A stretch of DNA of 64,000 bases from Podarcis raffonei (lineage: Eukaryota; Chordata; Lepidosauria; Squamata; Lacertidae). Under the pieces are notes generated by a model. The model worked only from the letters and a program-made list of their open reading frames with translations, had not been told where the DNA came from and ran no database searches. Numbering within the stretch: the first letter of the stretch is position 1; each line of letters starts with the position of its first letter. Both the position numbers and the translations under genes were made by a program. The stretch lies in assembly GCF_027172205.1 (NCBI RefSeq), contig NC_070611.1:59515979-59579978 (forward strand), read 5' to 3'. Shown here in pieces: positions 45,955-59,400 of this stretch.

Positions 45955-46215
45955 CAGTGATGATGATGATTAACATTTCTATACTGCCCTTCATCTGAAG
46001 ATCACAGAGTGGTTTACAACATAAAACACAAAAATGCATATAATAATCAAAAACAACCCCCCCCGGAGGTCTTAATTAGCCAAAGACCTGTGAGAAGAGG
46101 ATTGTTTTTGCCTTGCACCTAAAGGCACCAGGTGACCCTCCTTGGCGAGGGTATTCCACAAGCGAGGAGCCACTGCAGAAAAGGCCCTTTCTTGTGTTGC
46201 CAACCTCTTATAGAG
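45955..46215 (-). mobile_element. CR1/L3-type LINE fragment, reverse
   Basis: ctgcccttcatctgaagatc with acagagtggtttacaac, then gaggagccactgcagaaaag, the reverse of a CR1 3' region. It begins at a GAT microsatellite-like tail. Confidence 0.7.
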
Positions 46216-47307
46216 GAGGTACATGAAGAAAGATCCAGGTTGGTTCATATGGGGAAAGTGATGATGGTTGTTGTAGTCAGACAAGATCTGGAGGGTCACA
46301 AGTTAGCCATCCCTAAGTATAAGAGAAGGGGATTGTCTATTTAACTTCACTAGGAAGTCCTATTTAATTGTACCCAACACCCACACCCCAAAACAATTCG
46401 GAGTGAGCAAGGCCTCTCAAACGCCAGCCTTTGGTAGAATGTACTATATTAATTCTACAGTTATTCAAGTGAGTTGACTAGGATGGCACTCCTAGGATGC
46501 TACCTAATAATCACTAACCATTACCTGCTGAATAACGGTCATCTCCTTTCTGCAATATGATTAACTTCAAGATTAATGTAATGAGGAATAAATGCTTTTT
46601 AAATTGGTTCTAAATTGCATGGATTATGAGTTCATTATGCCTCAGATCTAAAAAAACTCTCACTTCCTTCATCTTCTTTTCAAATTTCAGCCATCCGTTT
46701 TGCATATCTGAGTATTATAGGAACATAACTGTATGTTAACCTGGAAGCAGCTTGTCCTTCTGGAATTAAGACATTTTAAAAATTCAAAATACATGATACA
46801 ACTTTGTGTTTCATGTATAGGCCAATTTGTGATTTTAAAAAGCATATAAAATAAAAAGGAGGGAGTCTAGTTACATGAAAAAAACACCCAACTACCTTAT
46901 AATCTCTACCCCAATACACTTGCAAAAAAAAAGGGGGGGGGAGAAATGTCTTACAACTTCTGACTCCATATGTAGCACTTTCTCTGTTTATCCCCCCTCC
47001 CCCCCACGACCACCAATGCAATGCTCAGTCATTAGTAACTGAAGCTATAGTCTTTCAAAGGAGGCAGCAAGCCTATGCTGGGAACTTATGGGCCATGCAT
47101 GCCAGTTGGGGTAACATAACAGTAACACCCTTGCAGTGTTACAGGTATTCTTGTACATTACTATATCATGTTGGCAACTTTAATTTCAGAAAAAATATTC
47201 ATTATGGTGATGAAGTGTGTGATGATATTTCACTACAGGGATAGCATCACTTGTGGCACAGTCTTTCCAGCTATTCTTTGTGAAGTCACTACTAAGGTTT
47301 CATGTTA

Positions 47308-47533
47308 CAGTGGTACCTTGGGTTACATACGCTTCAGGTTACAGACTCTGCTAACCCAGAAATAGTACCTTGGGTTAAGAACTTTGCTTCAGGATGAAAA
47401 CAGAAATTGTGCGGCGGTGGCGGAGCAGTAGCGGGAGGCCCAATTAGCTAAAGTGGTGCTTCAGGTTAAGAACAGTTTCAGGTTAAGAACAGACCTCCGG
47501 AACGAATTAAGTACGTAACCAGAGGTACCACTG
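47308..47533 (-). mobile_element. Mariner/Tigger-like MITE, inverted copy
   Basis: Same family in the reverse direction, CAGTGGTACCTTGGGTTACA to AGAGGTACCACTG, TA on both sides. Confidence 0.9.
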
Positions 47534-48302
47534 TATATAATTCTTTGCTTGTGATGATACAAACCTGCCTTCTGAAGTTACATGGGTGGCAACCAGAGAC
47601 AGGCCCTTTTCTATAGTGACACCATTTCTCTGGAACATAGTCTTGGTGCCTATGCTAACATTTAGGTACCGGGTGAAAAACTTGTTTTCTTGAATTTTTA
47701 TTTAATTTAGGTTATTTCTGGGTTTTTCATACTGTTTTTAGAGTTTTGTGTATTTCCTGTTTTAGTATTATTTTGATTTTAAAATAGCATGCCACCTAGA
47801 GCATTTTAAATGGAGAAAGTTATTTTAAATAACTTAGGCACATCTGTTTTCTTGAGCCTGATGGATTTCCTTCTAGAAAGAAATTTTGGCATAACTTTCC
47901 ATTCTTGAATAACCACCCAGGTAACGTTATGCATTAATACCTATTAAGTAGCATTTTTTGAAACTGTATCTGTTTCTGAATATGGCAATCAGACTGCCAT
48001 ATTTATCAATACACACCGATAAGCATATTTAATTTGTATTTTAAGATCTACATTGTCTTCCAATTTGTTTTGCAAAATAATTCAAGGTGCTAGTTTGACC
48101 TATCAAGTAATAAATTAGCAATGGGAAACCTATGGTTTTCCAGATGTTGCAGCACTAGTTTCCATCAGCCCTAATTACTGGAAATGCAGGATAGGGCTGA
48201 TGTCAGCCCTATAACACCTGGAAACCTACCCTTGTCCCAGTCTGAGACAACAGTATCTGGAAGACTGTCTTCATCCACACAAACCTGCCCAACAGCCAAG
48301 AT

Positions 48303-48438
48303 CAGGCATAGGCAAACTCGGCCCTCCAGATGTTTTGGGACTATAACTCCCATCATCCCTGACCACTGGTCCTATTAGCTAGGGAGGATGGGAGTTGTAG
48401 TCTTAAAACATCTGGATGGCCGAGTTTGCCTATGTCTG
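48303..48438. mobile_element. Palindromic hAT-type MITE, second copy
   Basis: Same family and length as the element at 2583-2718, with about six arm mismatches. Flanks GCCAAGAT (48295-48302) and GCCAATAT (48439-48446) match in seven of eight bases, so this copy is older. Confidence 0.87.
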
Positions 48439-49242
48439 GCCAATATCTTAATCTGAGGCTCTTCTCCCACCATGACTGGGGGCTTTTCTCTGCATGCACC
48501 ATATTTATGGAACATTGGCTTCAGGGACGCTCACCAGGTTCCATTTGTTATATTTTTGGCAGTTTGCTCTCTTTACTTGAGCTTTTGGTAAGGATTTGGT
48601 TTTTGATTGTACGTACTTACCGGTATTTACAATTTATTTGAATTGCTTGTGGTTTCTTCTTCTGGTTAATTGCATTGCTGTTTTAATTATTTTATCTGTT
48701 AATTGTACTCAGGGTACAAAATGCAGCTTCTGTTGGGACAAAATTTGGATGCCATGGGCACTTTTTTTATTGTACTGTTGCACAGAGTAGCAGATACATG
48801 GGATGAGAAGAAAGGAGATGCTAAAAGCTAGCCAAGAATGGTGAGAGAGATTATGTGTGTTGCTCTGAGAGTAATGCTGGAGGGAGAAAACGAAGGAAAA
48901 CACAGTCTGGATGAAAGAGAACAGAAAAATCACAATGACACCACTCTACCCTACAGAGAAGAATCAAGTAAAGATATTTAGGGTCATTTAATTACTTTCA
49001 ACAGAAGGTGTGGTGATTTTTAAAAATGCACCCTACAAAGGCAATAGAATTCACTATGTGACCCGCAGACTGCACTGCAAATAACACTGCCATAGATGAC
49101 CAGGGTATTAATTTTAGATCTCATGAATTGGAATACAGCATGTACACAAAAGAAAGACACCCTACTGTTAACGCTGTAGTTATGGTGGAGCATGAAGGCT
49201 GTCATCTATCGAGTCATTGCCTGCAACTATCTCGCGTTTTCC

Positions 49243-49284
49243 TTTGAGGCCTCCTGTCTGAGTATTTAGACAGGAGGCCTCAAA
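49243..49284. repeat. Perfect 17-bp inverted repeat (hairpin)
   Basis: The arm TTTGAGGCCTCCTGTCT (49243-49259) and its exact complement (49268-49284) are separated by 8 bases, gagtattt. It does not belong to the MITE families listed here. Function unknown. Confidence 0.9.
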
Positions 49285-51276
49285 CCCTGTTTATGTGACT
49301 TAATAAGATCATAGCAAATTGGTACCTCAAGTTGCTGCACCAGACTGTTCTGCCTCCCAGAGGGGCTGGAGGAAACAATACTAATTTGCATTTATTTCTG
49401 TGTTGAAATATATTCAGATACACTGTATCAGGACTGGCCACATAGTTACCAAGCTTAAACTTTGGCTATATATCTTGCCAAACTGCACAAATAATGTGGA
49501 TCATTTTGAGAGGCATAGGTCGTCTCATAGGCAGGATGGTGGTCTCAGATGGTCTCATGGACACTCTTGAGAGCCTGTTTGAAGAAGAAGGGGGGACGTT
49601 ACTTGCTAGCCAGCTGTTCTGTCCAAACAGCTCCCTTTTCACTTCTGCTACCACTGTAAGCATCTCACAGGCTTCCCCAGCCAGTATTCCCACACTAGCT
49701 TTTAACATTAGTTCTAAAATTGGTCACGGAAAACATCTTGGAGGCACTTTTGCAAAGTGTGAGCATAACCTGGAAGGAAGTAGACAGTGATGGTTAGGCA
49801 GGGATAGACAAGAGGAACGGCAAGAGAGATGCTGGGACAACAGGAGAACAAATAAAAAGTTAGAGATGAGTGGGGGGGGGGGAAGGAAAGTCGGAATAAA
49901 ACTGAGGAAAGAGTCAATAGGTGTGAGCACTCTTTGCCTATGGAGGTGTGCATGTACTGTAGGTATGCGAAAGGCTAATGGAGAAACATGCATGGACATG
50001 ATTTATAATGAGAAAATGCCAAAATTGGGTGTGCAAGCACAGTGTCCCCATTTCCCTCATGCCCCATCTTTCCATGCACCGCAAGCATTTGTTGGTCTCC
50101 ACTAGTTTATTACTACTACTCACCCACATAACACACACACATTATGGCAAGAGATAAGCCATAATTATTTTGTGGACAGAAGTACAGTAGGTTTGGATAT
50201 TATTTTCATCAGATAGTTTACTTCTTTAATGCTATGCCACCACCCATTCTCGTCCCCTAGGCCAAGCTCTGATTTACGTTTTCAGAGAAGGATTAATTAC
50301 ACCTTATTGCTTGTTCACATAGCAGGCTAGTATCATCTTCAAAGGACCATTACAGGGAGAAGGAAGAAGGAGACATGCCCCATAATTTAGTGGCCATTAC
50401 TTTTAAATTAGAAGGTTAATTGTTAGGGCACTTCAACTTACATTCTAATGCTCAATTCTGTCTGCTAACTGTAAAATAAAACATTACCTTAAATGTAACA
50501 AGAGGCTGCAACTGAAATGTATGGATTTATATATATAAATTAACCAGTTTTGCTTTCCTGTTACTCATCTTCTTTTTCCATCAACACAAGAAACGGATAG
50601 TGTGTTCTATGAGACCAGATCAGCTGCTGTTCTGTTGCAATGGCCAGACTCACCCAAATCTACAGTTTCTTTCCTGGAAGGATGGGTAAGAAATTAGGAG
50701 GAAGGTTAAAGAGTTGGGACAAAGGAAGGCAACATTCATTGTAAATAAATTTACACCTCCAATTATATGTTTACTCAGAAGTAAATTCCAGTTATTTCAA
50801 TGAGACTCACTCCCAATAAAATAGAGATAGTATTATATGCAAATGACCAAAGCAAATATATTGTTGAGGGTTGCAGAGTTAAGGAGATTCCCACGCACCC
50901 AGATCAAACTAGCAACATGTAGCCCAACATAGTGCCACTATTAATTGTTTGCTTGGTTAACAAGACCTGGATTTCCTGCAACTCCTTCATTACAAAGAAG
51001 ACTATTCCAGGAAGAGTCTGGAGATGATTAAACAGATTAGTCACTACTCTTCCCCATGGAACCAGAGCTGAGTCCCTTTTCACCATGAATCAGACAAACA
51101 CAATCCACCCAAAATCCCTCTAAGCTTCCTACTTTTAATTTATACCTACAGCTTTACTACTAATACTCACAAACCATTTTCTACTTTGGAGCCTGATTTG
51201 TAGCAGTTACAAAAAGACATTTCCTAGATTTTATTTGCTACATCAGCACAAAACCTCAGCCACAGAAGCACTTCTG

Positions 51277-51330
51277 GTGGTTCTTTTTTATTATTAAGGT
51301 TTTTTTTATTTTCAGTGTATAAACACAATT
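51277..51330 (-). mobile_element. Very short L1-tail insertion
   Basis: A 54-bp A-rich tail, read on the minus strand, sits between exact copies of AGAAGCACTTCTG (51264-51276 and 51331-51343). The 13-bp duplication marks target-primed retrotransposition with extreme 5' truncation. Confidence 0.65.
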
Positions 51331-51506
51331 AGAAGCACTTCTGTTAATACTTCTCTTTTCAAAAGGAAATAGTAAACTCAAGTGGGACCTTCAACAAAAC
51401 ATCATAGTGCAGAGTGCTCCTGTTGAAGTTTCTAGGCAGCCACACCCTCTTCCACAATACTCCACTGTGTCTCTCCCATTATCCACTCCCACCCACAACA
51501 ACAGTC

Positions 51507-51942
51507 GGTCTTTTTTTAAATAACATTTTATTGATTTTCCAAAAATAACAAAAATAAACAACAATGCAAAAACAAAACAAATTGACTTCCCTCTAATCCC
51601 TTCCTTGGTTCTATTATTTATCAAGATACTGCATGTCCATTGTTAAATTTGTAACATATTTAAATCACCTATTATCAATTCATAATAAAATTACAAGTAA
51701 TCTTAAAACCCTGCTAATGTATTAACCTGTGTACATTGCTTCTGTATATATGCAATAAACATCTTCCATTTTTCCTTAAATCCATTGTCATCTCTTCCTC
51801 TTAATTTCATCATCAATTTTGCCATTTCAGCATATTCCATTAGTTTAACTTGCCAGTCTTCTTTAGTTGGGACACCTTCTTCTTTCCAATATTGTGCTAA
51901 TAAAGTCCGTGCGGCCGTTGTTGCATACATAAACAAATTAAC
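51507..51942 (-). mobile_element. 5'-truncated L1 with 11-bp target duplication
   Basis: The minus strand encodes the C-terminal end of an L1 ORF2-like protein (MYATTAARTLLAQYWKEEGV, PTKEDWQVKLMEYAEMAKL), then a 3' UTR and A-rich tail. Flanked by CAACAACAGTC at 51496-51506 and 51943-51953. It carries at most a few ORF2 changes but lacks everything upstream. Confidence 0.85.
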
Positions 51943-52429
51943 CAACAACAGTCTGTCAATCTTCCATGGCCACTAAGCATGCTTAGTCTTTATTGAGAGG
52001 TGCCTAGAACACTGTCTAGCCTTGTTGTGCTCTTTGTGTTTCAGTTAATAAGGCTTGGGGATGTGGACAAGGTGCTTGGTTCAGAATGGGCGACCACCTG
52101 TGACCATGAACCTTGTCCCTCATAACTGATAAAAACTAGCAGGGGACGGACAGTTGGGCTAGGGAGCTGATTAATGCTTCCTCATGATAAGGGGTGGTCC
52201 CTGCCTACTTAAAGGTGGTGGTGGTGGTAAGACACTGCTTTGGAAAACCCTCCCTGGATTCAGAAAATCTAATGAATTACTGATTGATTGATAATCTTTC
52301 CTTACTAGGGAATGTGTTTTGAGTGGATAGTGTGGGCTAGATCCAGGCTCTTGGTTGAAACTAATTTTTCTAGATCCAGTTCAATCAGGGCTTAGGCCTA
52401 GTTTTGGCATCGAAACTGCCTTGGAAACT

Positions 52430-53215
52430 TCTATTTTACATCTGCAGGTGTGGCAGTAGATGTGGAAGATGAGTGTCTTGTCTTAGTAAAGAACTGGATG
52501 AGAGCCAATAAACTGAAGATTAATCCAGCAAGACTGAGACACTGTTACTAGCTGGTTCCCTAGACTGGATGGATGGGCTGTGGCCTACTCTCCCTGAAGT
52601 ATCATGTATACAGCTTGACAGTACTTCTGGATGCAGTACTGTTGATTGAGGCTGAAGTAGCCTCAGTGGCATGAAGTGCTTTCAATCAGCTTTGACTGGT
52701 GGCTCAACTGCACCCTTGTATGGATAACCAAACTTCTGTTGCCTATGCTCCGCTGACCTCTAGGCTGGATCACTGAAATGTGTGGTACATGGGGCTGCCA
52801 CTGAAAACAGATTGGAAACCTCAGCTAGTGCAGAATTCTGCAGCCAGATTGTTGACCAGGGCAGGGTGGTCTGAACATGTAACACCAATTCTGGCCGCAT
52901 TTGCACTGACCTCCAATTAGTTTCCAGCTTCAATTCAGAGTGCTAGCTTTGACCCATAAAGCCCAACACAGCTCAGGACCCCAATACTTCAAGAACCACC
53001 TCTCCCTATACGAAAAGACCCAAACCATGAAATTATCACCTGAGGTCTTCCCTGTGTGCCCCATTCACAAGCGGTTAGGAGGGTAGCAACATGAATAGAC
53101 CCTTACAGGCTTCCCTCTTGTGGAATACTCTCCCCAGGGAGGCTTATGTGGGACCATCTATTTTTAGGAGCCAGGCAATAACTTGCATTCTTACCCAGGA
53201 CTTTGAGCCATGGAT
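52430..53215 (+). mobile_element. L3/CR1-type LINE fragment
   Basis: About 790 bp. Readable remnants include NWMRANKLKINPA-like and the downstream CR1/L3 reverse-transcriptase C-terminal region (cagaattctgcagccagatt, gacccataaagccc, tggaatactctcccc). Many breaks; old. Confidence 0.75.
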
Positions 53216-53310
53216 CTGAAGTCCTACAGAGAGGAAGTTAAAAACTAGTAACAGAGGAGTACCAGTAAATGCTGCCAAAATACACTTAAAATACAGTTTG
53301 CTATTACTGT

Positions 53311-53378
53311 AGATAGTGCCTGGCGTGTTCTAGTTCATGGGCTCACGAACAGTTGGACACGACTAAACAACAAGAAGT
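53311..53378 (+). mobile_element. BovB-type LINE/SINE 3' tail
   Basis: gcctggcgtgttctagttca, tgggctcacgaa and gttggacacgactaaacaac match the 3' end shared by BovB LINEs and the SINEs they mobilise. Only about 70 bp remain. BovB is abundant in squamates. Confidence 0.75.
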
Positions 53379-53623
53379 TACTGTAGATGATGAGAGATGG
53401 TCCGGTATGATCACAGAAATCGATCTGTAAAACAAGATATTGTGAATTTTACTTCCGACAGGAATTTACTAGGTGACCTCAGGCAAGCAACTTGCTCTGC
53501 CTCAGCCTCCACCCCAGCACCAAATTGCAGCAGGAAAGCTAATGAAACTAACCTACCTTTCAGATTGAAATAAGGATTACCAGATAATTTAGGGTGAAAT
53601 GCTTTTAATACAGTACTCTTAAG

Positions 53624-53706
53624 GCTGCAATCCTAGGTACACGTTACTGATGAGCAAGTCTTGTTAAAGCAATAGGATTTATTTTTGAGTAGGCATGCAT
53701 AGGATT
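53624..53706. repeat. Short palindromic interspersed repeat (clear copy)
   Basis: gctgcaatcctaggtacacg at the left and gagtaggcatgcataggatt at the right form the inverted ends. Same family as 42449-42530. Confidence 0.65.
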
Positions 53707-56243
53707 GCACCACGCATTACTGCCAGGAGAGCTTACCTACATTCCAAAGATCTTGAGATTTCTCATATAAACCATCATTCCCTTGTCTTTAGTCTCCTCC
53801 TGTGCACTTTGCTTACTGTAGTTGGAGCTGGTTTAATCCAGCACAGGCTGATACAATACTCAAGAGAGCAGCTGCCTCCCATTGCAGAGCTGAATGTCAG
53901 TCAGTGTTTCTCCAAATAGGGACATGATCATTTCAGCCTGACATTTTGTGTGCATGTGAATCAGCTCTCTCAGGCTGGGTTTTTCAAAAAAGCAAATCAT
54001 GTGCATAATTGGGGAGAAACAACACAACAATGGTTACAGGTAAATAATAACCTCCACCCCCCTGCATATATTGAAGTGGACACTTTGAGAAGAGAGCAGA
54101 ATTGCTGGATCTCTATTGGAGGTGTAACATTTATAAGTCAGCCAGACTTGAGTCTCAGGAATGCTGTCATTTACTCTTATGTTACAGCGCAGTACGCATA
54201 GTAGTGTTTATCCACAGCAGTATAGCAGCCCTTGTAATTCCCATCATACTAGGAACACTATAACGATGGATGGTAGGTCTGCTAATTTAGAATCCCTTTG
54301 CTGCCAGCTGCCAGGACCACATGATTCAAAGAAAAGTGCATAAAATCCTAGAATGGACAATTACCAAAGAACCTGCACAAAAAGGGAAGTTGCTCTCTAA
54401 TCCCCACCATCAGTAAGTTGTTATTCTATGCCTTAAAGCAGGAGGATTTTTATATCCCTTAGAAAAAAAAATGTTTTTCATCCCATCTAATGTAGCCACA
54501 GATGGTCTCAATAGCCATATAAATGTCTGCTCCTTTTTTCAAACCTACTAAACTCTTGGCCTTAGCAATATCTTAGGATAATGAATTCCACATGTTAATT
54601 GTGCACTGTGTGAAGTATTTCCTTTTATCATTTTAAATTTGTTGCCTTTCAATAGCAGTAGATGGCCTCTTAATCCTGTGTTATGAGAAGGGGTAAACAA
54701 GAGCTCCTGTCTCACTTGTACACATCATTTTTTATTTTAAATGTTACTGCCAAAATTGTATTTCCCAGTTCATTCCATCTCCGCATGATATCCAACATAC
54801 TATTTCTCTGGCATTTGCAAAGCTTGATAGTATAAGATACTGATTCCTCTGTCAAGCCAAAACTTTCTTCTACAGAAGCTCACCTGTTGTAGATGCCAAC
54901 ATTACTGAGCCACAAAAGTAGTGACCATTAAGAAGAAAAACATCTATGGGCATGATCCAGTCAAAATTTAAGCATTTTTATTTCACTGGGTGTTATGTGC
55001 TTAAATTGTTAACTGAAGTCACTAAGTGCTTAAATTTGGTGGATAATGACGTTCTATTTGTTAAACACTATAGAAGACAGTTCAAAATGTTTACTTCTGA
55101 TCATCACTTATTGTACAATACAATAACATGAAGAAGGGAAGCAGCAGCAAGGGAAGATTGCTTCCACCAGGGGCTGAGCAAGATCCAGCTGCTTAGGTTC
55201 ACTTCCTTGCCCCAAAAGGCTGTTGCTAGCTCAGCCACACTCAATAGTCTCAGAGGACCTTGGTGGGAGCTGTTACCTGGCAACTGCCAGCAAGGGAAGG
55301 CTGCTTCCATCATAGGCTGAAACAAGTTCCAGCTTCTCAGCCCCACTCCTTTGCCACAGAGAACTTTGGTGGGAGCCAGTGCCTAGAATGATTCAAGGAT
55401 GATGGCAGAAAATGCCACCTAAAAAAATCCTGGTTCTTTTTGGACACCATGCAATCAGTGTTAGAAACAGATATGAAAGCTAGGAGCTAAATGGCACTTT
55501 AAACCTAGGTTATGGGCACAACAATGGAATGTCTAGGCACACTTTTTTTAACAACAGGAATGAAAATGAATGAACTGCAGCTAAAATATTATGCTTATTT
55601 TTCACATGGACTAGTCCTTCCCTTGCCCACCCCCCTAATATTCTTAAGAGGGTCTCTTATACAGTTTTCAGAGAGTAGCTGGAAGGGAGGAGGGCAGAAA
55701 AAGGTCCTCCTTTCCTTCCACTCTGAAGTTTTAATCTGAAATCTTAGGCGTAGTACTATGCCTGGAATTCAGAAATTCCCTATCACAAAATGCGCTTAGA
55801 ACAATGGAAGTTTCAAACACTGTATTGAATTCTAGTTCCTGTACTGTATCTGAATGCAATTTTATTTTGTGAATATTTTGTAATATTGCTTTAAGAACCA
55901 CTTATGGCAATAAAGTGAAATGTTGGTGTATGAGATAAGGGGCAATTATGCCCCAAGGAACAATATTGTTCTGAAGTAAAGGACACTTAGAACTCACAGT
56001 TTCTATGACAAATGAGGAAGCATATGTAATGAGCTACAATTTCACGTTTCCTTTTTTTTTTAAATAAAGACATACAAAAAAAAGACAATGTAAGCTGGCA
56101 TTGGGGGATACTGAGGACCAGATTCAGAGTTTTTGTACTTGGGTACAGATACCAAAGTACAAAATATGGCCCAAACACATGACACAAGTTTTAAGTGCTC
56201 AGGTTTCCATGCAACTTATACAGAAGTTGTGAACAGGAAAATA

Positions 56244-56435
56244 CAGTGGAACCTTGGGTTACGTACCGTCCTCCTTACAAACACTTCAGGTAACGAGCTC
56301 CGCTAACCCAGAAGTAGGTGCTCCTGGTAGCGAACTTTGCCCCGGGATGCGCCCCATTAGCCTCAGGTTAAGAACATTTTCAGGTTAGGAACGGACCTCT
56401 GGAACAAATTCAGTTCATAACTGGAGGTGCCACTG
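56244..56435 (-). mobile_element. Mariner/Tigger-like MITE, diverged copy
   Basis: Starts CAGTGGAACCTTGGGTTACG and ends GGAGGTGCCACTG. It shares the taaccc/aggttaaga interior but is shorter and more diverged than the other four copies. Confidence 0.8.
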
Positions 56436-59400
56436 TGTTGCTTGAAAACCTGGCTGTTTGAAATACATGTTATAGTTGGTGTCCTGTAACAAAATTAAGT
56501 GTGACTCAACACTTTTTTTAAAAAACAAAACCAGCTTCTCTAAGGCTGCCGACAGCTGAAATGAACTTTGAAACAGGAGCTTTTCAGGTTGTAGCTCATG
56601 TATTTCACCATCACATTGGCTCTCACTCCAAGAGTAAATTTGTTAATATAATAAAAGTGACATTGAAGTCTGAGGAGAGTCTGGGACTTCTCATGAGGCT
56701 GAAGTTTGTTCCTAGTTCCTTACTCAGTTTAAAAGGGCAGTCAGATGCAGCTTTGGTAAGTAACTTGAATTTTAACTTAACTGCACTCCAATTTCATTTT
56801 AATTCTGGAATAACAGTTTAAATTACCAGAAGTATTTTTAGCATTCCAGAGTTCTTACATCCACAACAGAGCTCCTGTTCAGGGTTCCAGCTAACTACAT
56901 CCTCTTCCAGGACACTCAGTTTAGTCCCTCATTTTCCATTTTTCTTTTCCATGTGATCCAGATTACACCATGGCTACTAAGCATGCTCATAACTGAATGG
57001 GGATTTTGTGTAGGAGGGACCAGGAAATGTTTGTCCCTTAGGTTCCTTAAGAAAAAAAATGTGTTCCATTGACCACTTGAATTATTTATTAGAGGGAGTG
57101 GTTTGCTTGGAAAGGAATGCCACCAAACCTGATGAAGGAAGCCCCATTGAACTGCACAGCCATGGGGCTTTCTCCCATTCTCAAGCTTTAAATCTATGCA
57201 TACTAACCTGGAAAAAGTTGCATGTAAACAATGTGGCTATTCACTAAAAAAGTTGTGTAGGATCAGACTGCATAATGTGTGAGGAAGACACTTCCTGCAT
57301 TATGCAGTCCATTCAGTGATTACATCTGAAATATTATGCACCCCTACAAGGAATTTAAGTCCCTCTGAATTCAATACTTCTAAGTATTATTCAATTTATT
57401 TTTATTCCATCCTTCCTCCCAGTGAAGTTGCACTTATGCTCTTCAATTTGGAAGTGAAACTCCACAGATTTCAGTGGTGCTATCAACAATGGTATAGTAT
57501 CAGATCGCTATGACAATGACTTTGCTTCTGTTTTGGAAGGCAGAAGTATTAATCTTAGTATTATTCTTAGATACTCCTCTTCTTGAAGAGCAGAAGAAAC
57601 CTGCCCATCAACTCTTATCCAAATCCAGTGTTATTGCACAGGCTTGGGACATTTTAAAGCAGACTGTTTTCTTGTTCTTGCAATGAATTTATTTTGGGAA
57701 CTTTTGTATTCTAAGGTTTGGGGTGTCTGTTCTTTTTGGTGTTTTTATGGGAGATGAATGAAATGCCTTATTCAAAACAACAGCCAACACTTAAATTGAA
57801 AAAGGTGTCAACAGTGTAAAATTATTATTGAGCACAAAAGCTAGTCTAGCCCTTTTGTAACAAGTGGTACTTTCTTAAGCAGTATAACCTCTGTCTTTAT
57901 GGAGGGGTCGGTATCTGCTTTGGATTGCTATAACACCGAATTTACTTTCTGCACAGATTTGCTTTCTAAAATTCCAATTCATATTTTCTTTATTCACACT
58001 GCTTTCAACAACGCCAGGTGTGTGTGTGTGTGTGTACAGTTAGGTTTGAGGATTTGTTGGTTGTTCAAAACGGTTATAAATATATCTAGCTGAGCAGCTG
58101 CCTGAGATCTAGATGCAGATGTTCAATGGAGAAACAGACATACTTTTTTCTGGATTGTCAGTAATTTAAGTTTTTAAAGTAAACTACAAATAACTGTACA
58201 AGTTTTGAAGCAACAACTGAAAACTCCTAAAATTCTAGAAACTCAGATTTGTTTATAGTTTATTTTCCACTTGATAACACATTCTGGCTGGAAAACAGCT
58301 GCTAGTTTACAACGAATTATTATTACTTCCTGATGGAGGAGTGTAAATAGCTTTCAGGAGAGAAACATTCATTAACAGAGGCTGCTAGTTTGAAGTAGGA
58401 AGCATCAACGCAGCATCTCCACAAAGAAGGCAGAGCTCAGACTCTTCCGCAAACAAAACATAAAAACACAGTGAAACTTTATTTCTTATATCTGATGAAG
58501 TGGCTTGTAGTCTGCAAACACTAAATTGCGCCACAATAAATTTGTTAGTTTTCAAGTACACAAGAACTGTTTTCACGTTTAAAAGTTGAGTGATACAATC
58601 CAAGACGTTCACTTAAATAAACAAGCGGGTTTTAATCACTCCCAATTCTGTTCTGGATTTTTTCAAAAAAAGGGGTGTGCTTAGTTCCCATTTAAACTCT
58701 GTAAACCCAAAGATTTCATGTAACGACTGCAGAGAAATTTATAATCCTAGAGTTCTGTATTCGAAATCACCAAAAATGGGTTATAAACCACAAGCACGTT
58801 TTGAAGTGGGGGAAACGGGACACTCTCCCCTATAACTAGTTCCCCCAATTGAAAGTACAACAGTGAGGAATACTAAATCAATCCTGTATATGAACGGCAA
58901 GTTTGCCAAAACTGCAATACACACACCATTTACTCCTTGCAGTACAGTATTTGTCAGAAATCTCCGCCTCCAAGCAGAGAGAAGGAAACCCTTGGATCAA
59001 ATACGCCCAGCAAGACGTTCCTTTTAGCCACGCAAAGACTTGCGCACTACCAGTTACTACATACGCGTCGAGGCTTAAAATCCTATACACAATCTGGGAA
59101 ATAAAACCACTTGAAGCCTAAGCAATTTAGTTTTGTAGCACAGGCTGCGTAGCAGAGTCATTTTAACCCTTTTATAATTTCACGTTTCGTTCGTCTAAAA
59201 ATCAGAGATGAACAATAACCAAGTAAAAAACAAAACAAAAGGAAGCGAAGAATGGTATCACAACCACTGAGTAACAGGATCGCTGAGCATCCAAGTTACA
59301 AAAAGACCTCAAGGCATAATTTGCGAAGGCTAAACATCTTCACAGAAAGAAGCCCTAAAAAAATATATTATCTCACGGAATCCGAGAAATAAAAATAAAA

